Position numbers and translations under genes: made by a program | Source of the DNA: Clostridia bacterium | Lineage (GTDB): Bacteria > Bacillota > Clostridia > Christensenellales > CAG-138 | Length of the DNA: 64,000 bases | Direction of reading: 5' to 3' | Assembly (NCBI GenBank): GCA_017429985.1 | Contig: JAFRNW010000004.1 | Span: 65,390-129,389, forward strand | The notes under the pieces: model-generated | The model's input: the letters and a program-made list of their open reading frames with translations, nothing else | Database searches by the model: none | Told to the model about the DNA's origin: nothing | Shown here: one piece after another, positions 45,759-54,831 of the stretch | How the letters are laid out: each line of letters begins with the position of its first letter | Numbering within the stretch: position 1 is the first letter of the stretch

Positions 45759-46517
45759 ATGCTGGAAGTGGAACATCTGTCGGTCAAATACGATTCCTTC
45801 GTTGCGGTCCGCGACCTTTCCTTCGCGGTTACGGAAAGGCAGTGGCTTATGATCGTGGGTCCGAACGGCGCAGGGAAATCGACGATCCTAAATGCGATTT
45901 CACAGGGCGTGCCGTACACGGGAACAATTCGATTTGACAAAGCGGATCTGAAAAAAACGGATGCGAGAACACGCGCAAGGGCAATCGGCGCACTGGCGCA
46001 AAACCATTATGTCAGTTACGCCTTTTCCGTCGAGGAGATTGTCCGGCTTGGACGGTATGCGCACAGGAGCGGGTTATTTTCTTCGCACGAGGAGGATGAC
46101 GCGGCGGTTGAGGAGGCGCTTGAGATGACGGGGATGACCGGGCTTCGCCGCCAGTCTCTGCTGACCCTTTCCGGAGGCGAGTTGCAGCGCGCGTTCCTGG
46201 CGCAGGTATTTGCGCAAAGCCCGCGCCTGCTGCTGCTGGACGAGCCGACCAATCATCTGGATCTTGTTTACCAGAAGCAGGTGTTTGCGCTGATTGCCGA
46301 ATGGCTGAAAACACCGGGGCGCGCCGTCATTTCCGTTGTGCACGATCTGTCCCTTGCAAAGGCGTACGGAACAAACGCCCTGCTGCTGCATCATGGCTGT
46401 AAAGTCGCTTACGGAGAAACCGGAGCGGTCATGTGCCCGCGACACCTAAATGAAGTGTACGGTATGGATGTTGCGGAATGGATGCAAACGATGCTGGGAC
46501 AGTGGAAAGACGGCTGA
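45759..46517 (+). CDS. btuD: Cobalamin ABC transporter ATPase
   Basis: A 252-residue FepC/BtuD-type ATP-binding subunit. Walker A GPNGAGKST, signature LSGGELQR, Walker B LLLLDEPTNHLD and a switch histidine in VVHDLS are intact. It powers uptake through BtuC. It is the last gene before the terminator at 46546. Confidence 0.94.
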   Translation: MLEVEHLSVKYDSFVAVRDLSFAVTERQWLMIVGPNGAGKSTILNAISQGVPYTGTIRFDKADLKKTDARTRARAIGALAQNHYVSYAFSVEEIVRLGRYAHRSGLFSSHEEDDAAVEEALEMTGMTGLRRQSLLTLSGGELQRAFLAQVFAQSPRLLLLDEPTNHLDLVYQKQVFALIAEWLKTPGRAVISVVHDLSLAKAYGTNALLLHHGCKVAYGETGAVMCPRHLNEVYGMDVAEWMQTMLGQWKDG

Positions 46518-46545
46518 ATCTATCGTGACAAAAGAGGACGGACGC

Positions 46546-46578
46546 ACTGCCGAGCATAGAATTGCGCGGCAGTCTTTT
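46546..46578 (+). terminator. Terminator of the cobalamin operon
   Basis: Stem ACTGCCG/CGGCAGT with a 14-base loop, then CTTTTTG. Confidence 0.7.
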
Positions 46579-46632
46579 TGTACGGAAATGCAGCCGCAGT
46601 GCCGGCCAATTCTTTCGGAATCTATCTGCCGC

Positions 46633-46968
46633 TCATCCGTTCAGCAGATTGTTCCGCGCTTCTTCATTGGTGCCGATGATCGGTCTGACGAGATCGCATT
46701 CCTCCAGAAGGCCGCATTCCGCGCAGGTTGCGTATCCCTTTTCCGCCACGCAGCGGCGGATGGGGCAGAGGCCATCGCAGTACGGTGTTTTCACGCCGTC
46801 CGCCCGGCAGCCGGTGCAGCGGATCATATCCTCCGTGATCTCGACGCCGTTCAGCCTGCTCCAGAGTTCCGCTGTTTTCTGGCGCAGCGCATCGTCGTTC
46901 CGTATCGTTGCGACCCTCGCGTCGCACGCTTCACAGTTCAGTCCGCAACAGGCAATGAGCAGATGCAT
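46633..46968 (-). CDS. DUF3795 cysteine-rich protein
   Basis: A 111-residue protein opening with LIACCGLNCEACDA, the DUF3795 signature. It has further cysteines in IRCTGCRADG, CDGLCPIRRCV and CAECGLLEECD, enough for one or more metal sites. The biochemical role of DUF3795 is unknown. The start is the ATG at 46968 behind AAGGAG. The first in-frame ATG further upstream has no ribosome binding site. It is the last gene in a minus-strand run of small enzymes. Confidence 0.82.
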   Translation of the reverse strand: MHLLIACCGLNCEACDARVATIRNDDALRQKTAELWSRLNGVEITEDMIRCTGCRADGVKTPYCDGLCPIRRCVAEKGYATCAECGLLEECDLVRPIIGTNEEARNNLLNG

Positions 46969-47056
46969 TCCGATTTCTCCTTCCCGTATTCCGAAGCGCT
47001 CGGCTTCCTGAGTGAATGGCGGCTCACCCGGATTTCCTTCCGCAGGACAGACAGAA

Positions 47057-47539
47057 TCAGCGGAATCGTTCCATGAAAACATGGTCCCCGTTTCGCTGAT
47101 ATTCCCGGAGACCGCATTTTTCATATACATGGATCGCCCTAGCGTTCCACGGCCTTGTCCGGAGAAAAATCCTTTTGAGTCCCAGGCGATTAAAGCCGTA
47201 CTGAATCAATGCGGCAACGGCTTCCGTTCCGTATCCCGCTTCCTGCTTCTCGGCGGTGACGGCTATTCCGAGTTCTCCCTCGGAATCCGTCAGATCCATG
47301 AATTCAATATTCCCGATGAACGCGCCGGTATTCTTGTCGATCATGGAGAAGACACACGCTTTTTCCTCCAGTTTTCCACGGACCCAGTCCGCTTCCTGCT
47401 CCGCCGTGAACGGACCGTGCGAAACGCCGATAAACCGCTGAACGTTCTCCATATCGTTGATCATGGTCAGATAGTCTGGGATGAGCTCTTCGGACACTTC
47501 AACAAAGCGGATGTTCTCTGACTCAAATACAGTATTCAT
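47057..47539 (-). CDS. GNAT acetyltransferase, RimJ/RimL type
   Basis: A 160-residue N-acetyltransferase. The acetyl-CoA-binding segment lies in GELGIAVTAEKQEAGYGTEAVAAL, and the family end NARAIHVYEKCGLRE is present. The subgroup includes ribosomal-protein and spermidine acetyltransferases. The acceptor is unknown. AGGAG precedes the start. Confidence 0.85.
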   Translation of the reverse strand: MNTVFESENIRFVEVSEELIPDYLTMINDMENVQRFIGVSHGPFTAEQEADWVRGKLEEKACVFSMIDKNTGAFIGNIEFMDLTDSEGELGIAVTAEKQEAGYGTEAVAALIQYGFNRLGLKRIFLRTRPWNARAIHVYEKCGLREYQRNGDHVFMERFR

Positions 47540-47578
47540 GAAAATGCTCCTATTCTTTTGAAACGGGTTTTCCGGAGT

Positions 47579-48034
47579 TCAGAACAGGCGGCAGATCAGG
47601 TTGACCGAATCCGGTGCGTCTGCATCGAAATAACCCGAATCAACAAATCCGTGTTTTTCGTAAAGGCGGATCGCGCCGGCATCCTTCTTCTTCACGCAGA
47701 CTTCCACATGATCAAAGCGGGCTTCTTTCCGAAGTTCATCCAGGATCATGCCGAGCGCTGCCGAGCCGTAGCCCCTGCCCTGGTATTCCCGGCCGATCAT
47801 GAACTGCTGCAGGTCGTAGCCGAGCGGCTCGTCCGTAAACTCCCTGACAAGAGCGACGCCTACGACCGTATCGTCGTTCAGAATCACAATGACCCTGGCG
47901 TTGCAATCCCGGTAGACATATCCTCTGGCAAGGATCCCGATCGCAGGAGCGAGGAACTTCCGCTGGTCCTCCTTTACGGATAATGCGGCAACCGAAAGCC
48001 AGTTGTCCTCTGTTACGTCTGTGAGTCTGATCAT
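47579..48034 (-). CDS. GNAT acetyltransferase
   Basis: A 151-residue GNAT protein. The QFMIGREYQGRGYGSAALGMIL segment is the canonical R/Q-x-x-G-x-G/A acetyl-CoA loop, and GAIRLYEKHGFVDSGY is the usual closing strand. It resembles spermine/spermidine-type acetyltransferases, but the substrate cannot be assigned. AAAGGG precedes the start. It lies 39 bases before the next GNAT gene. Confidence 0.85.
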   Translation of the reverse strand: MIRLTDVTEDNWLSVAALSVKEDQRKFLAPAIGILARGYVYRDCNARVIVILNDDTVVGVALVREFTDEPLGYDLQQFMIGREYQGRGYGSAALGMILDELRKEARFDHVEVCVKKKDAGAIRLYEKHGFVDSGYFDADAPDSVNLICRLF

Positions 48035-48151
48035 GGGCTTTTCCCTTTCTTCTTTCCGGCCTGTCTGTCATTCCGCGAAGCGCATACCGCGTTCTTCGGA
48101 TTTCCGGGCTTCGGATCCTTCCATGCCCTTCCTTTTTACAGTGGGTGAGGA

Positions 48152-48766
48152 TCAGGTCAGCGAAATTACCCCCGCGCAGAAGGAAACAGGATGAAAAACT
48201 AGCGACGGGAATTCCGTTTGCAGCTCATCCGCTACGAAATAGATCTCGTCGGGATCCCATTCGTCGCCTGCGCCGTCCCGGCATTGTTCCAGTTTCGCCC
48301 TGTCCTCAAACGCCACATCGCCGATGAGGACCTTTCCGCCCGGATTCAGGAGGTTGCGCAGCGTGTGCAGAAAGGAGACTTTCTGTTCGTCGGTCAGATG
48401 ATGCAGGGAATAGGTCGCTACGATGAAATCATAGCGCTGCCTGAGAAGCGGATGCGCCAATCCCCGGGAGAAATCGCCCTGATACAGATGCGCGCCGGGC
48501 ATTTTTTCGGAAGCCAGTTCGATCATCCTCGCCGAGAAGTCCTGACCGTAGACTGTGCAGCCGCACTCGTACAGCTTTGCCGTGAGCGTTCCCGTACCGA
48601 AGCCGATATCCAGGATGACGGCGCCCGGCTTTTTCATGATGGTCTGAAAGATGGTTCCGAGCACGTCTCTGTACCCTGCGAAAGGATAGGTATTCTCTTC
48701 GTCTGAAACCCCTACCGCACGATCATATCCGTCCGCCCAGAGGTCAAATCCCTGATTATCCAGCAT
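48152..48766 (-). CDS. Class I SAM-dependent methyltransferase
   Basis: A 204-residue small-molecule methylase. SAM motif I ILDIGFGTGTLTAKL, motif II region VYGQDFSARMIELAS and motif IV YDFIVATYSLHHL are clear. It resembles the putative AdoMet-dependent methyltransferases near YrrT. Its start overlaps the 3' end of the upstream GNAT gene by 11 bases, so the two are translated together. Confidence 0.88.
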   Translation of the reverse strand: MLDNQGFDLWADGYDRAVGVSDEENTYPFAGYRDVLGTIFQTIMKKPGAVILDIGFGTGTLTAKLYECGCTVYGQDFSARMIELASEKMPGAHLYQGDFSRGLAHPLLRQRYDFIVATYSLHHLTDEQKVSFLHTLRNLLNPGGKVLIGDVAFEDRAKLEQCRDGAGDEWDPDEIYFVADELQTEFPSLVFHPVSFCAGVISLT

Positions 48767-49271
48767 AACAGCCTGCCTTCTGTCCTTTTTCCCGGTTCAG
48801 GACCATACGGATCTCTTCTGCTCCGACGAGGGAATTAACGGACGCCTCCCCGACGGGAGTAAATCCGTACTTCTGATAGAAGCGGACCGCCCGGAGGTTA
48901 TCCTTCAGCACCCGGAGACAGATCCGCGGATATTGCCTGAGCTGTCCCAGTCCCGCGTCCATCAGCTGCTGCGCAACGCCGGTCCCGTAGTATTCGGACA
49001 GAACGTACAGGGCGTAGATCTCTCCGGTATCGGGAGCGTCTTTGCCCGGACAGCCGTATCCGACGAACCCGACGACGCAGCCGCCGTCTTTTGCGACGAT
49101 CAGATTGTCCGGCCAGCTGTACGCCAGTTTCTCGCATTTTTCGAGGGTCAGGGCATCAAGATACGCCTGAGCTACAAGACCCGGATAGGCCTCGTGCCAG
49201 GATTTCCAGTGAACAAAGGCCTTGCCTCTGATCTCGTCGTCTGTCTCCATTTTCCTGAGCTCGATATCCAT
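48756..49271 (-). CDS. GNAT acetyltransferase
   Basis: A 171-residue GNAT protein. The opening includes FVHWKSWHEAYPGLV. The acetyl-CoA loop VLSEYYGTGVAQQLMDAGL and the end NLRAVRFYQKYGFTPVGE are present. This subgroup is common in Firmicutes, with unknown acceptors. A weak GGAAAG precedes the ATG. Confidence 0.85.
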   Translation of the reverse strand: MDIELRKMETDDEIRGKAFVHWKSWHEAYPGLVAQAYLDALTLEKCEKLAYSWPDNLIVAKDGGCVVGFVGYGCPGKDAPDTGEIYALYVLSEYYGTGVAQQLMDAGLGQLRQYPRICLRVLKDNLRAVRFYQKYGFTPVGEASVNSLVGAEEIRMVLNREKGQKAGCYAG

Positions 49272-49315
49272 CTTTCCGCTGTGAGCATTTATTGAAAAGC
49301 CGTGACCCCGTACCC

Positions 49316-50062
49316 TTACCGGGCGGCGAGCTTCAGAAACTTCGTATCATTCATCTGTTCGTTTGTCAGATAATTGCCGTTATAGAACAATGCGTAGGTC
49401 GTGACCGGTGTAGGCGCATTCTGCGCTTCCTCTTTGCCTGTAAGGTGAACCGCCCTGAACGGGATACCGTGCTCCCTTGCCGCCTGTTCAACGATCGGCA
49501 CGTATTTCGCGTTAAACGGACACTGGCTTGTGTAATAGAGGACGTATCCGTCTTCCCCGGTATGAGGATGTTTTGCGCAATCCTTGAATCTGGGCGGTTC
49601 GGCGTCGTGAGAGAACGGGAGATACCAGAGCTGAATCCCGTTATCCGCCTCGTCGCATACGGTAAATCCTTTGTATTTCAGATATTTCGGATCTGCGAGG
49701 AATGGCTTTTTCTTTGCGGCGCAGAGGATGCACAGTCCCTTTCTGCCCTTTTCCCTGCTGTCACGGATGCACGTTCCCATAAGATCGTTGGAATATCCGT
49801 GACCCTTGAAAGAACCGGAAACCCAGAGACAGTCGATATACATATATCCGTCCGCTTCGAGCGGGATCCAGGCGTTTTCCGCCGGGATATATTCGATAAA
49901 GCACTTTCCGCGTTCCGCGCCTTTCAGGAACACCAGACCGTCGCGCAGACGGCCCGCCAGCCAGGCTTTCTTTGACGAGACCTGTTCATCCTTATTGCTG
50001 GAGATTGCGCAGCAGATATGCTCCTTTTCCAGATTTTCTTCCGTGATTCGGATATATTCCAT
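49316..50062 (-). CDS. GNAT acetyltransferase with C-terminal YoaP domain
   Basis: A 248-residue protein. The N-terminal half is a GNAT domain (YIDCLWVSGSFKGHGYSNDLM). The C-terminal half is a YoaP-type domain with a thioredoxin-like strand order and a CPF motif (YYTSQCPFNAKYVPIVEQAAREHG), which may hold a redox-active cysteine. The family occurs in anaerobic bacteria; function is unknown. ACGGAGG precedes the start. Confidence 0.82.
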   Translation of the reverse strand: MEYIRITEENLEKEHICCAISSNKDEQVSSKKAWLAGRLRDGLVFLKGAERGKCFIEYIPAENAWIPLEADGYMYIDCLWVSGSFKGHGYSNDLMGTCIRDSREKGRKGLCILCAAKKKPFLADPKYLKYKGFTVCDEADNGIQLWYLPFSHDAEPPRFKDCAKHPHTGEDGYVLYYTSQCPFNAKYVPIVEQAAREHGIPFRAVHLTGKEEAQNAPTPVTTYALFYNGNYLTNEQMNDTKFLKLAAR

Positions 50063-50091
50063 GTTTGCTTATCCTCCGTACGGATAAAACA

Positions 50092-50107
50092 GTCAGACGC
50101 GTCTGAC
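50092..50107. terminator. Perfect 16-base palindrome, probable bidirectional terminator
   Basis: GTCAGACGCGTCTGAC is fully self-complementary. CCCCTTTTTT follows on the plus strand and TGTTTTAT on the minus strand. It lies between the transporter stop and the GNAT-YoaP start, so it is either the transporter terminator or an operator. Confidence 0.5.
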
Positions 50108-50175
50108 CCCTTTTTTGCAAGCGTTACGCGTGCGCAGAGCGTTTGCCGACATCGTTTATCTGCCTCCGTCCGGCG

Positions 50176-51615
50176 TCAGTACCCGACGGCGACCCCAAGG
50201 ACGATAAAGCCCAGAACCAGCAGAAAATTGACGAGGAACAGCGGCGCGCTTTTGCGGATCCAGGTGAAGTATTCCACCTCGATCATTGACAGTGAAATCA
50301 GCAGCACCGGCGAGGTGGGGAAGATCACGTTCGTGTATCCGTCGCCGAAGGTATAGAGAAGCACCAGCATCTGCGGGGTGAGCCCCGTGTTGACCATAGC
50401 CAGCAGCCCCATGACCAGAATCGCCTTGGCCGTGGAAGAGGAGATAAAGAACTCCAGCAGCAGTACGATGAGATAAATGATGATTGCGACAAGAACCGGG
50501 CTGCGGCCGGCAATCAGCGTGTTGATCTGGCTGACGATTGTCGGCAGGACACAGCCCCGGTCAAACACGTATTTGATCGAAGCCGCCAGGGCAATGAAAA
50601 CGATTGTGGGCAGAGCACCGCCGAAACCGCGGAGGAAACTCCGCAAGGTGAAGCGGAAATCCCCGCAGGCGGCGAAGCCTGCCAGAAGACCGAAGATCAG
50701 AAAATAGGCGGTCAGGATCACGACCGTGTAGCCCCGCAGCGACTCCGAGACGGAAGCAGCCACGATCAGTACGAGAGCCGCGATCAGAAAGACGGCGTAG
50801 CTGATCTTCAGCCGCCGTGAACGTTCCGGGTTGTTTTCCGCCGGGCTGACCGCTTCTGCGCCGGACTGCCGCAGCGCGGCATCGTGTCCGAGCGTAAGAC
50901 TGGATCCGGGATCCTTTTTCAGGCGGCGGAGATAGAAGAACAGGAACAGAAGCAGCAGACCGAACATCACGATGAAAATCAGGATACGGAACCAGATGTG
51001 TTCCATCGGGTTCGCGCCGATGATCTCGGATGCCAGCAGCACCGTGAAGGGGTTTGTGATCGCGCCGGCGAAGCCGAAGCCGCAGGCGAGGATGCAGCAG
51101 ATAAAGCCCGTGAAGGAATCATAGCCGATCAGCACGCACAGCGCGGTGACGATCGGCAGCATCGTGAGCATTTCCTCAAACAGGCCCAGGAAGGACCCGA
51201 AGCAGTAGAACAGGAACGCCATCAGAACCAGCAGCAGACCGCGGCGGTCACGGAAACGATCGGATACGGCGCCGACCAGCGCGCGGATCCCCCCGACGTC
51301 GTTCATGACCTGGAACGCTGCCGAGATCACGAACAGGAAGAGGGAGAGCATGACGAGCGTCAGCCCGTCGGAAGAGAAGAAGACCAGGACCGGCGCAAGA
51401 ATGCCCTGCCAGAGCGGGATACCGCTGAGATCATCACGCCGCACGTAGTCGAGGTAGTTCGTCTGACCGTCCGGAAGGACCCCGAACTGTCCCTTCGGCA
51501 CGACATAGGTCAGAGCGATCGAGACAGCCAGCAGCGCAAGCAGGAGCAGCGTGACCTGGATGAAGGATTTTTTGGAAATGTTGATGAGCGTCGGTTTTTC
51601 TTTATGCTTTTCCAT
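50176..51615 (-). CDS. YfcC/DcuC-family membrane transporter
   Basis: A 479-residue carrier with about twelve helices. The N-terminal VSIALTYVVPKGQFG and the segments LGLFEEMLTMLPI, AGAITNPFTVLLASEI and the end EFFISSSTAKAILVMGLLAM, FGDGYTNVIFPTSP match the YfcC branch of the C4-dicarboxylate carrier superfamily. Family members have been linked to dicarboxylate or amino-acid transport. The substrate is open. Its start overlaps the acyltransferase stop by 14 bases, so they are co-translated. Confidence 0.82.
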   Translation of the reverse strand: MEKHKEKPTLINISKKSFIQVTLLLLALLAVSIALTYVVPKGQFGVLPDGQTNYLDYVRRDDLSGIPLWQGILAPVLVFFSSDGLTLVMLSLFLFVISAAFQVMNDVGGIRALVGAVSDRFRDRRGLLLVLMAFLFYCFGSFLGLFEEMLTMLPIVTALCVLIGYDSFTGFICCILACGFGFAGAITNPFTVLLASEIIGANPMEHIWFRILIFIVMFGLLLLFLFFYLRRLKKDPGSSLTLGHDAALRQSGAEAVSPAENNPERSRRLKISYAVFLIAALVLIVAASVSESLRGYTVVILTAYFLIFGLLAGFAACGDFRFTLRSFLRGFGGALPTIVFIALAASIKYVFDRGCVLPTIVSQINTLIAGRSPVLVAIIIYLIVLLLEFFISSSTAKAILVMGLLAMVNTGLTPQMLVLLYTFGDGYTNVIFPTSPVLLISLSMIEVEYFTWIRKSAPLFLVNFLLVLGFIVLGVAVGY

Positions 51616-53497
51616 CTGCGTTCTCTCTTTCCTGCTGCGCGGCGTGCCGCCTCTCCGCCATCAGATCGACGGCCAGCGCCCAGCGGGCGACCTGCCGGGG
51701 TTCTTCGACCGGATAGAAGTAATGCAGCTCGTTATCGTGATACAGCTCAAATTCCTCTCCGCAGGAGAAGGCAAGAGCCGGAAGATCCTCCACGGGGATC
51801 GAAAAGTCCTGTGTCTCGGAACGGTACCGGAAAGCCTGCGTATCCAGCGTGCATTCGCCTTTTTCCCGGCGCACCGGCCCGCCGTTTGCACCGAAGATCT
51901 TTGTGCTGACTTCCGTACGCAGCGACAGACCGTCAAGTTCCTTCCGTTCCATTCGGCGGATCATATCGTAATAACCGCCGATCGTATCCGGCGCGTCTGT
52001 GAAATGATAGTTTTCATCCAGACAGAGCCGCTTCCCGCAGGCACGGCAGCGCAGTTCGTTCCCGACGCCTTCGGTCTGATACAGCGCGCCGCAGTCGGCG
52101 CAGCGGTACAGAATGCGGTCCAGCCCGACGGCCTTGTCCTTCTGCGGATAGCGTCCGGTAATGTGCGCCGCGGCGTCGTTATACAGCTCCGTACGGATGA
52201 GCTCATCCAGCTGGCTGTCCGTCATTCCTGCAAGTTCTTCCGGCTTCAGAACACGGCGCACGGTCAGCCGGATATCCGAACGGAACGTCTTTCTGCGCCA
52301 CTTCGGGTGCGCATAATAGGCGCCGTCGATCCGGACCAGCACAAGCGCGGCTTTCAGCCGCCGGAAGAGCGCCGCACCGCTTTCGGCAATGGGGTTCGAG
52401 CGGCCGTCCGGCGAGAGCCTCCCTTCCGGAAAGATGATGACCGGATAACCGCGGCGGATCATACGCAGGATCCCGAGAGGGGCGGCCATGTCGGGCGTGA
52501 AGAGCTTTTTTGACAGGATTCCCCCGCGCTGCGACATGGGCTTCAGGACCGGGCGTGTCGTGTAGTATTCATTTACGAGATAACTTGGATTGCGCGGATG
52601 CGCCATCTGGGAGATGTAATAAAAATCTTCAAAGGACTCGTGATTGGCGAGCAGTATGTACGGCGGAGCAACCTCCCTGAGAAGCGCGTCGTCGATCTCG
52701 ACGCGTTCTTTTCTGCCGAGCCACAGCCGAACCAGAAAGAAAATCAGGGAATACATCATCGAATCCGGCGTTCCTTCGCTTCCCCGGAAGACAAAGTGCC
52801 GGATAAAGACGAGGATCAGCGCGAAGAGAAGGACCGCAAGCGTCAGGATAACCAGTATCAGCTGCCAGAGCGGCAGATCGTTGACCAGAAAGACCGTTCC
52901 GGCTGCGCCCATCAGATTGGAAACGATGACGGAGGGAAGCACGCCTGTCGCCACCGTAAGGATATATTTGCGGAAGGGCAGCTTCGTGCCTGCGCCGTAA
53001 TAGCAGATCGCGCCGAAGGGGATAAACGGCATGAAGAAAAGAAGGTACAGCAGCATGACGGTATTGCGTTCGTGCAGTTCGGAAGAGAGCTTTTCGATTT
53101 TGCCCCGCCTTTTCTCAAAAGAAGTGAAGGAAAGCCCGAGACGCCGTACGAGCAGAAAGATGATGCTCGCTCCGACGCAGACGCCGAGATCGCAGAGCGG
53201 GATGGACACGTAGATCGGGTAGCTCAGCGCGCTGGAGATCTGGATAAACTCGGCCGGGATGAACACGACAAGCATCTGGAGCGCCTCGATCAGCACGACG
53301 CTCAGTGCCCCTTCAGCACCTTTTTCGGAAAGGAGGCGCTGCGCGCCTGCCAGATCGTGCTGCAGTTCCAGCCGGATCAGCGGGAACATGATGCTTTTCC
53401 AGAAAACGGCGAACAGAACAATAATCGCCGTCATTATCAACAGGATGGCGATTTTTTCTCCCCTGCGGGAATTCTGCGTCGTTTCTGTCGTGCCCAT
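51602..53497 (-). CDS. VTT/DedA-like membrane domain fused to PlsC-type acyltransferase and zinc ribbon
   Basis: A 631-residue protein. Residues about 10-230 form a membrane domain of the VTT (SNARE-associated/TVP38) type with FMPFIPFGAICYYGAGTKL. A phospholipid acyltransferase domain follows, with the catalytic NHESFED at 285-291 (His-x4-Asp) and FPEGR at 356-360. A zinc ribbon uses Cys466, 469, 484 and 487, and the C-terminal domain is of beta type. It may couple lipid scrambling or export to acylation. The ATG at 53497 with GAGGG is preferred; an ATG at 53536 lacks a ribosome binding site. Confidence 0.8.
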   Translation of the reverse strand: MGTTETTQNSRRGEKIAILLIMTAIIVLFAVFWKSIMFPLIRLELQHDLAGAQRLLSEKGAEGALSVVLIEALQMLVVFIPAEFIQISSALSYPIYVSIPLCDLGVCVGASIIFLLVRRLGLSFTSFEKRRGKIEKLSSELHERNTVMLLYLLFFMPFIPFGAICYYGAGTKLPFRKYILTVATGVLPSVIVSNLMGAAGTVFLVNDLPLWQLILVILTLAVLLFALILVFIRHFVFRGSEGTPDSMMYSLIFFLVRLWLGRKERVEIDDALLREVAPPYILLANHESFEDFYYISQMAHPRNPSYLVNEYYTTRPVLKPMSQRGGILSKKLFTPDMAAPLGILRMIRRGYPVIIFPEGRLSPDGRSNPIAESGAALFRRLKAALVLVRIDGAYYAHPKWRRKTFRSDIRLTVRRVLKPEELAGMTDSQLDELIRTELYNDAAAHITGRYPQKDKAVGLDRILYRCADCGALYQTEGVGNELRCRACGKRLCLDENYHFTDAPDTIGGYYDMIRRMERKELDGLSLRTEVSTKIFGANGGPVRREKGECTLDTQAFRYRSETQDFSIPVEDLPALAFSCGEEFELYHDNELHYFYPVEEPRQVARWALAVDLMAERRHAAQQERENADGKA

Positions 53498-53558
53498 GGG
53501 ATGCCCTCGCTGAGCCGGACGGAAATCCTGGCTCATTATCGGAATTAACGTAAACAAA

Positions 53559-53588
53559 ATTATAGCAAAAGAAACATATGCCGTACAA
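53559..53588 (-). promoter_or_regulatory. Promoter of the acyltransferase-transporter pair
   Basis: Extended -10 TGCTATAAT at 53567-53559 on the minus strand, with a partial -35 TTGTAC at 53588-53583. Confidence 0.55.
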
Positions 53589-53652
53589 GCCTGTGTGGGG
53601 CAGGGCTTCTATTCCGGAACGGGACAGAGACGGGCCTTTCCCGCGGATTGCA

Positions 53653-54831
53653 TCAGGAATGAGCAGACGTTTTCCGAAACAGTTTTCCGATCCATGTCTG
53701 GCCGACCTTCATCGCGCCTTTCGGACAGAACTCCTGGCAGCAGAAGCAGTGGATGCAGATCCGACGGTCGATCCGCGGTTTTCCCTGATGCATGGCGATC
53801 GCTTTGGCGGGACAGATCTGCGCGCATTTCCCGCAGCCGACGCAGGATGCGTCTTCCAGTGCCGGGAACGGGGTCATGACCCTGCCGACAATTAAATCCG
53901 CGATTTTTCCGGGCAGCCCGTTGCCGAGCACATGAAAAAATACGTCGCCCTGCGCAGGGACGGTCTGATAATCGGGCACCGCAAACTGTCCCGGATCGCC
54001 GAAAACGGAAATGGAAGAAAGATCTTCCGGAAGCAAATTCCGCTTTACAGCGGCATGAAGCGTCGGAACATCTGCCGGGGTCAGTCCGATCAGACCGGCA
54101 GCGACCGCGTCAAGCATGTGCCCGTTCCTGCCGGCGATCAGACATCCGATCTTGCGGGGGGAACCCATCGCCGGGCCGTTGCCTTCCATTCCGATGACAG
54201 CGTCGCAGATGCATAATCTGGGAGCGGAGTATTCGTACAGATCAACCAGAACATTGGCAAAGTCTTCGGGCCTTGGGAACATATAATGGAACTCAGGCTT
54301 TTTCAGCCCGGGAATCGTACCGAAAAAGTTTTTGACGGCACAGCTCATCCCCATCATCCCGTGTGTTTTCAGCTTGCAGAGATCGATGATGACATCCGCT
54401 TTTCCGAGGTACGCAGTATACGGAAAGCGCTTTGCCTGAACCGCTTCGGGGAATTCCGCTTCCTGGACGGAGAAGTCATCATTCAGCTTCGCGCCGAACT
54501 TTTCCGCCTGTTTCATGCCGCAGACGTCGTAGACCACGCGGAGATACGAAGCCGAGTAGAGCCCCCCGGGTCCGTCACCGATCACAACTTCCGCATGACG
54601 CTCCCGGAGCATTTTCACGACGGCGCAGACAACGGACGGGTGGACGGTTGCCGCTGCGTCCGGTTTCAGGGCGGTCACGAGGTTCACCTTGACCGCAACG
54701 CGCATCCCGGGTTTTACAAAGGACAGACCGCCGAGCGGTTCCAGCGCTTCCCGGAGCGAGGCTTCCACTTCAGATTCAAGATAGCTGTCACACGCAGCAA
54801 GCGCTACATCATAGGTTGTTTTCTGTTCCAT
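53653..54831 (-). CDS. DUF362 protein with C-terminal 4Fe-4S ferredoxin domain
   Basis: A 392-residue protein. An N-terminal DUF362 domain has VKVNLV, VVIGDGPGG and CKLKTHGMMGMSCAVKNFFGTIPG, and the C-terminus has two cluster motifs CVGCGKCAQICP and CIHCFCCQEFCP. It probably handles electrons from a low-potential donor. The DUF362 reaction is unknown. It stands alone, divergent from the XRE gene. Confidence 0.88.
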   Translation of the reverse strand: MEQKTTYDVALAACDSYLESEVEASLREALEPLGGLSFVKPGMRVAVKVNLVTALKPDAAATVHPSVVCAVVKMLRERHAEVVIGDGPGGLYSASYLRVVYDVCGMKQAEKFGAKLNDDFSVQEAEFPEAVQAKRFPYTAYLGKADVIIDLCKLKTHGMMGMSCAVKNFFGTIPGLKKPEFHYMFPRPEDFANVLVDLYEYSAPRLCICDAVIGMEGNGPAMGSPRKIGCLIAGRNGHMLDAVAAGLIGLTPADVPTLHAAVKRNLLPEDLSSISVFGDPGQFAVPDYQTVPAQGDVFFHVLGNGLPGKIADLIVGRVMTPFPALEDASCVGCGKCAQICPAKAIAMHQGKPRIDRRICIHCFCCQEFCPKGAMKVGQTWIGKLFRKTSAHS

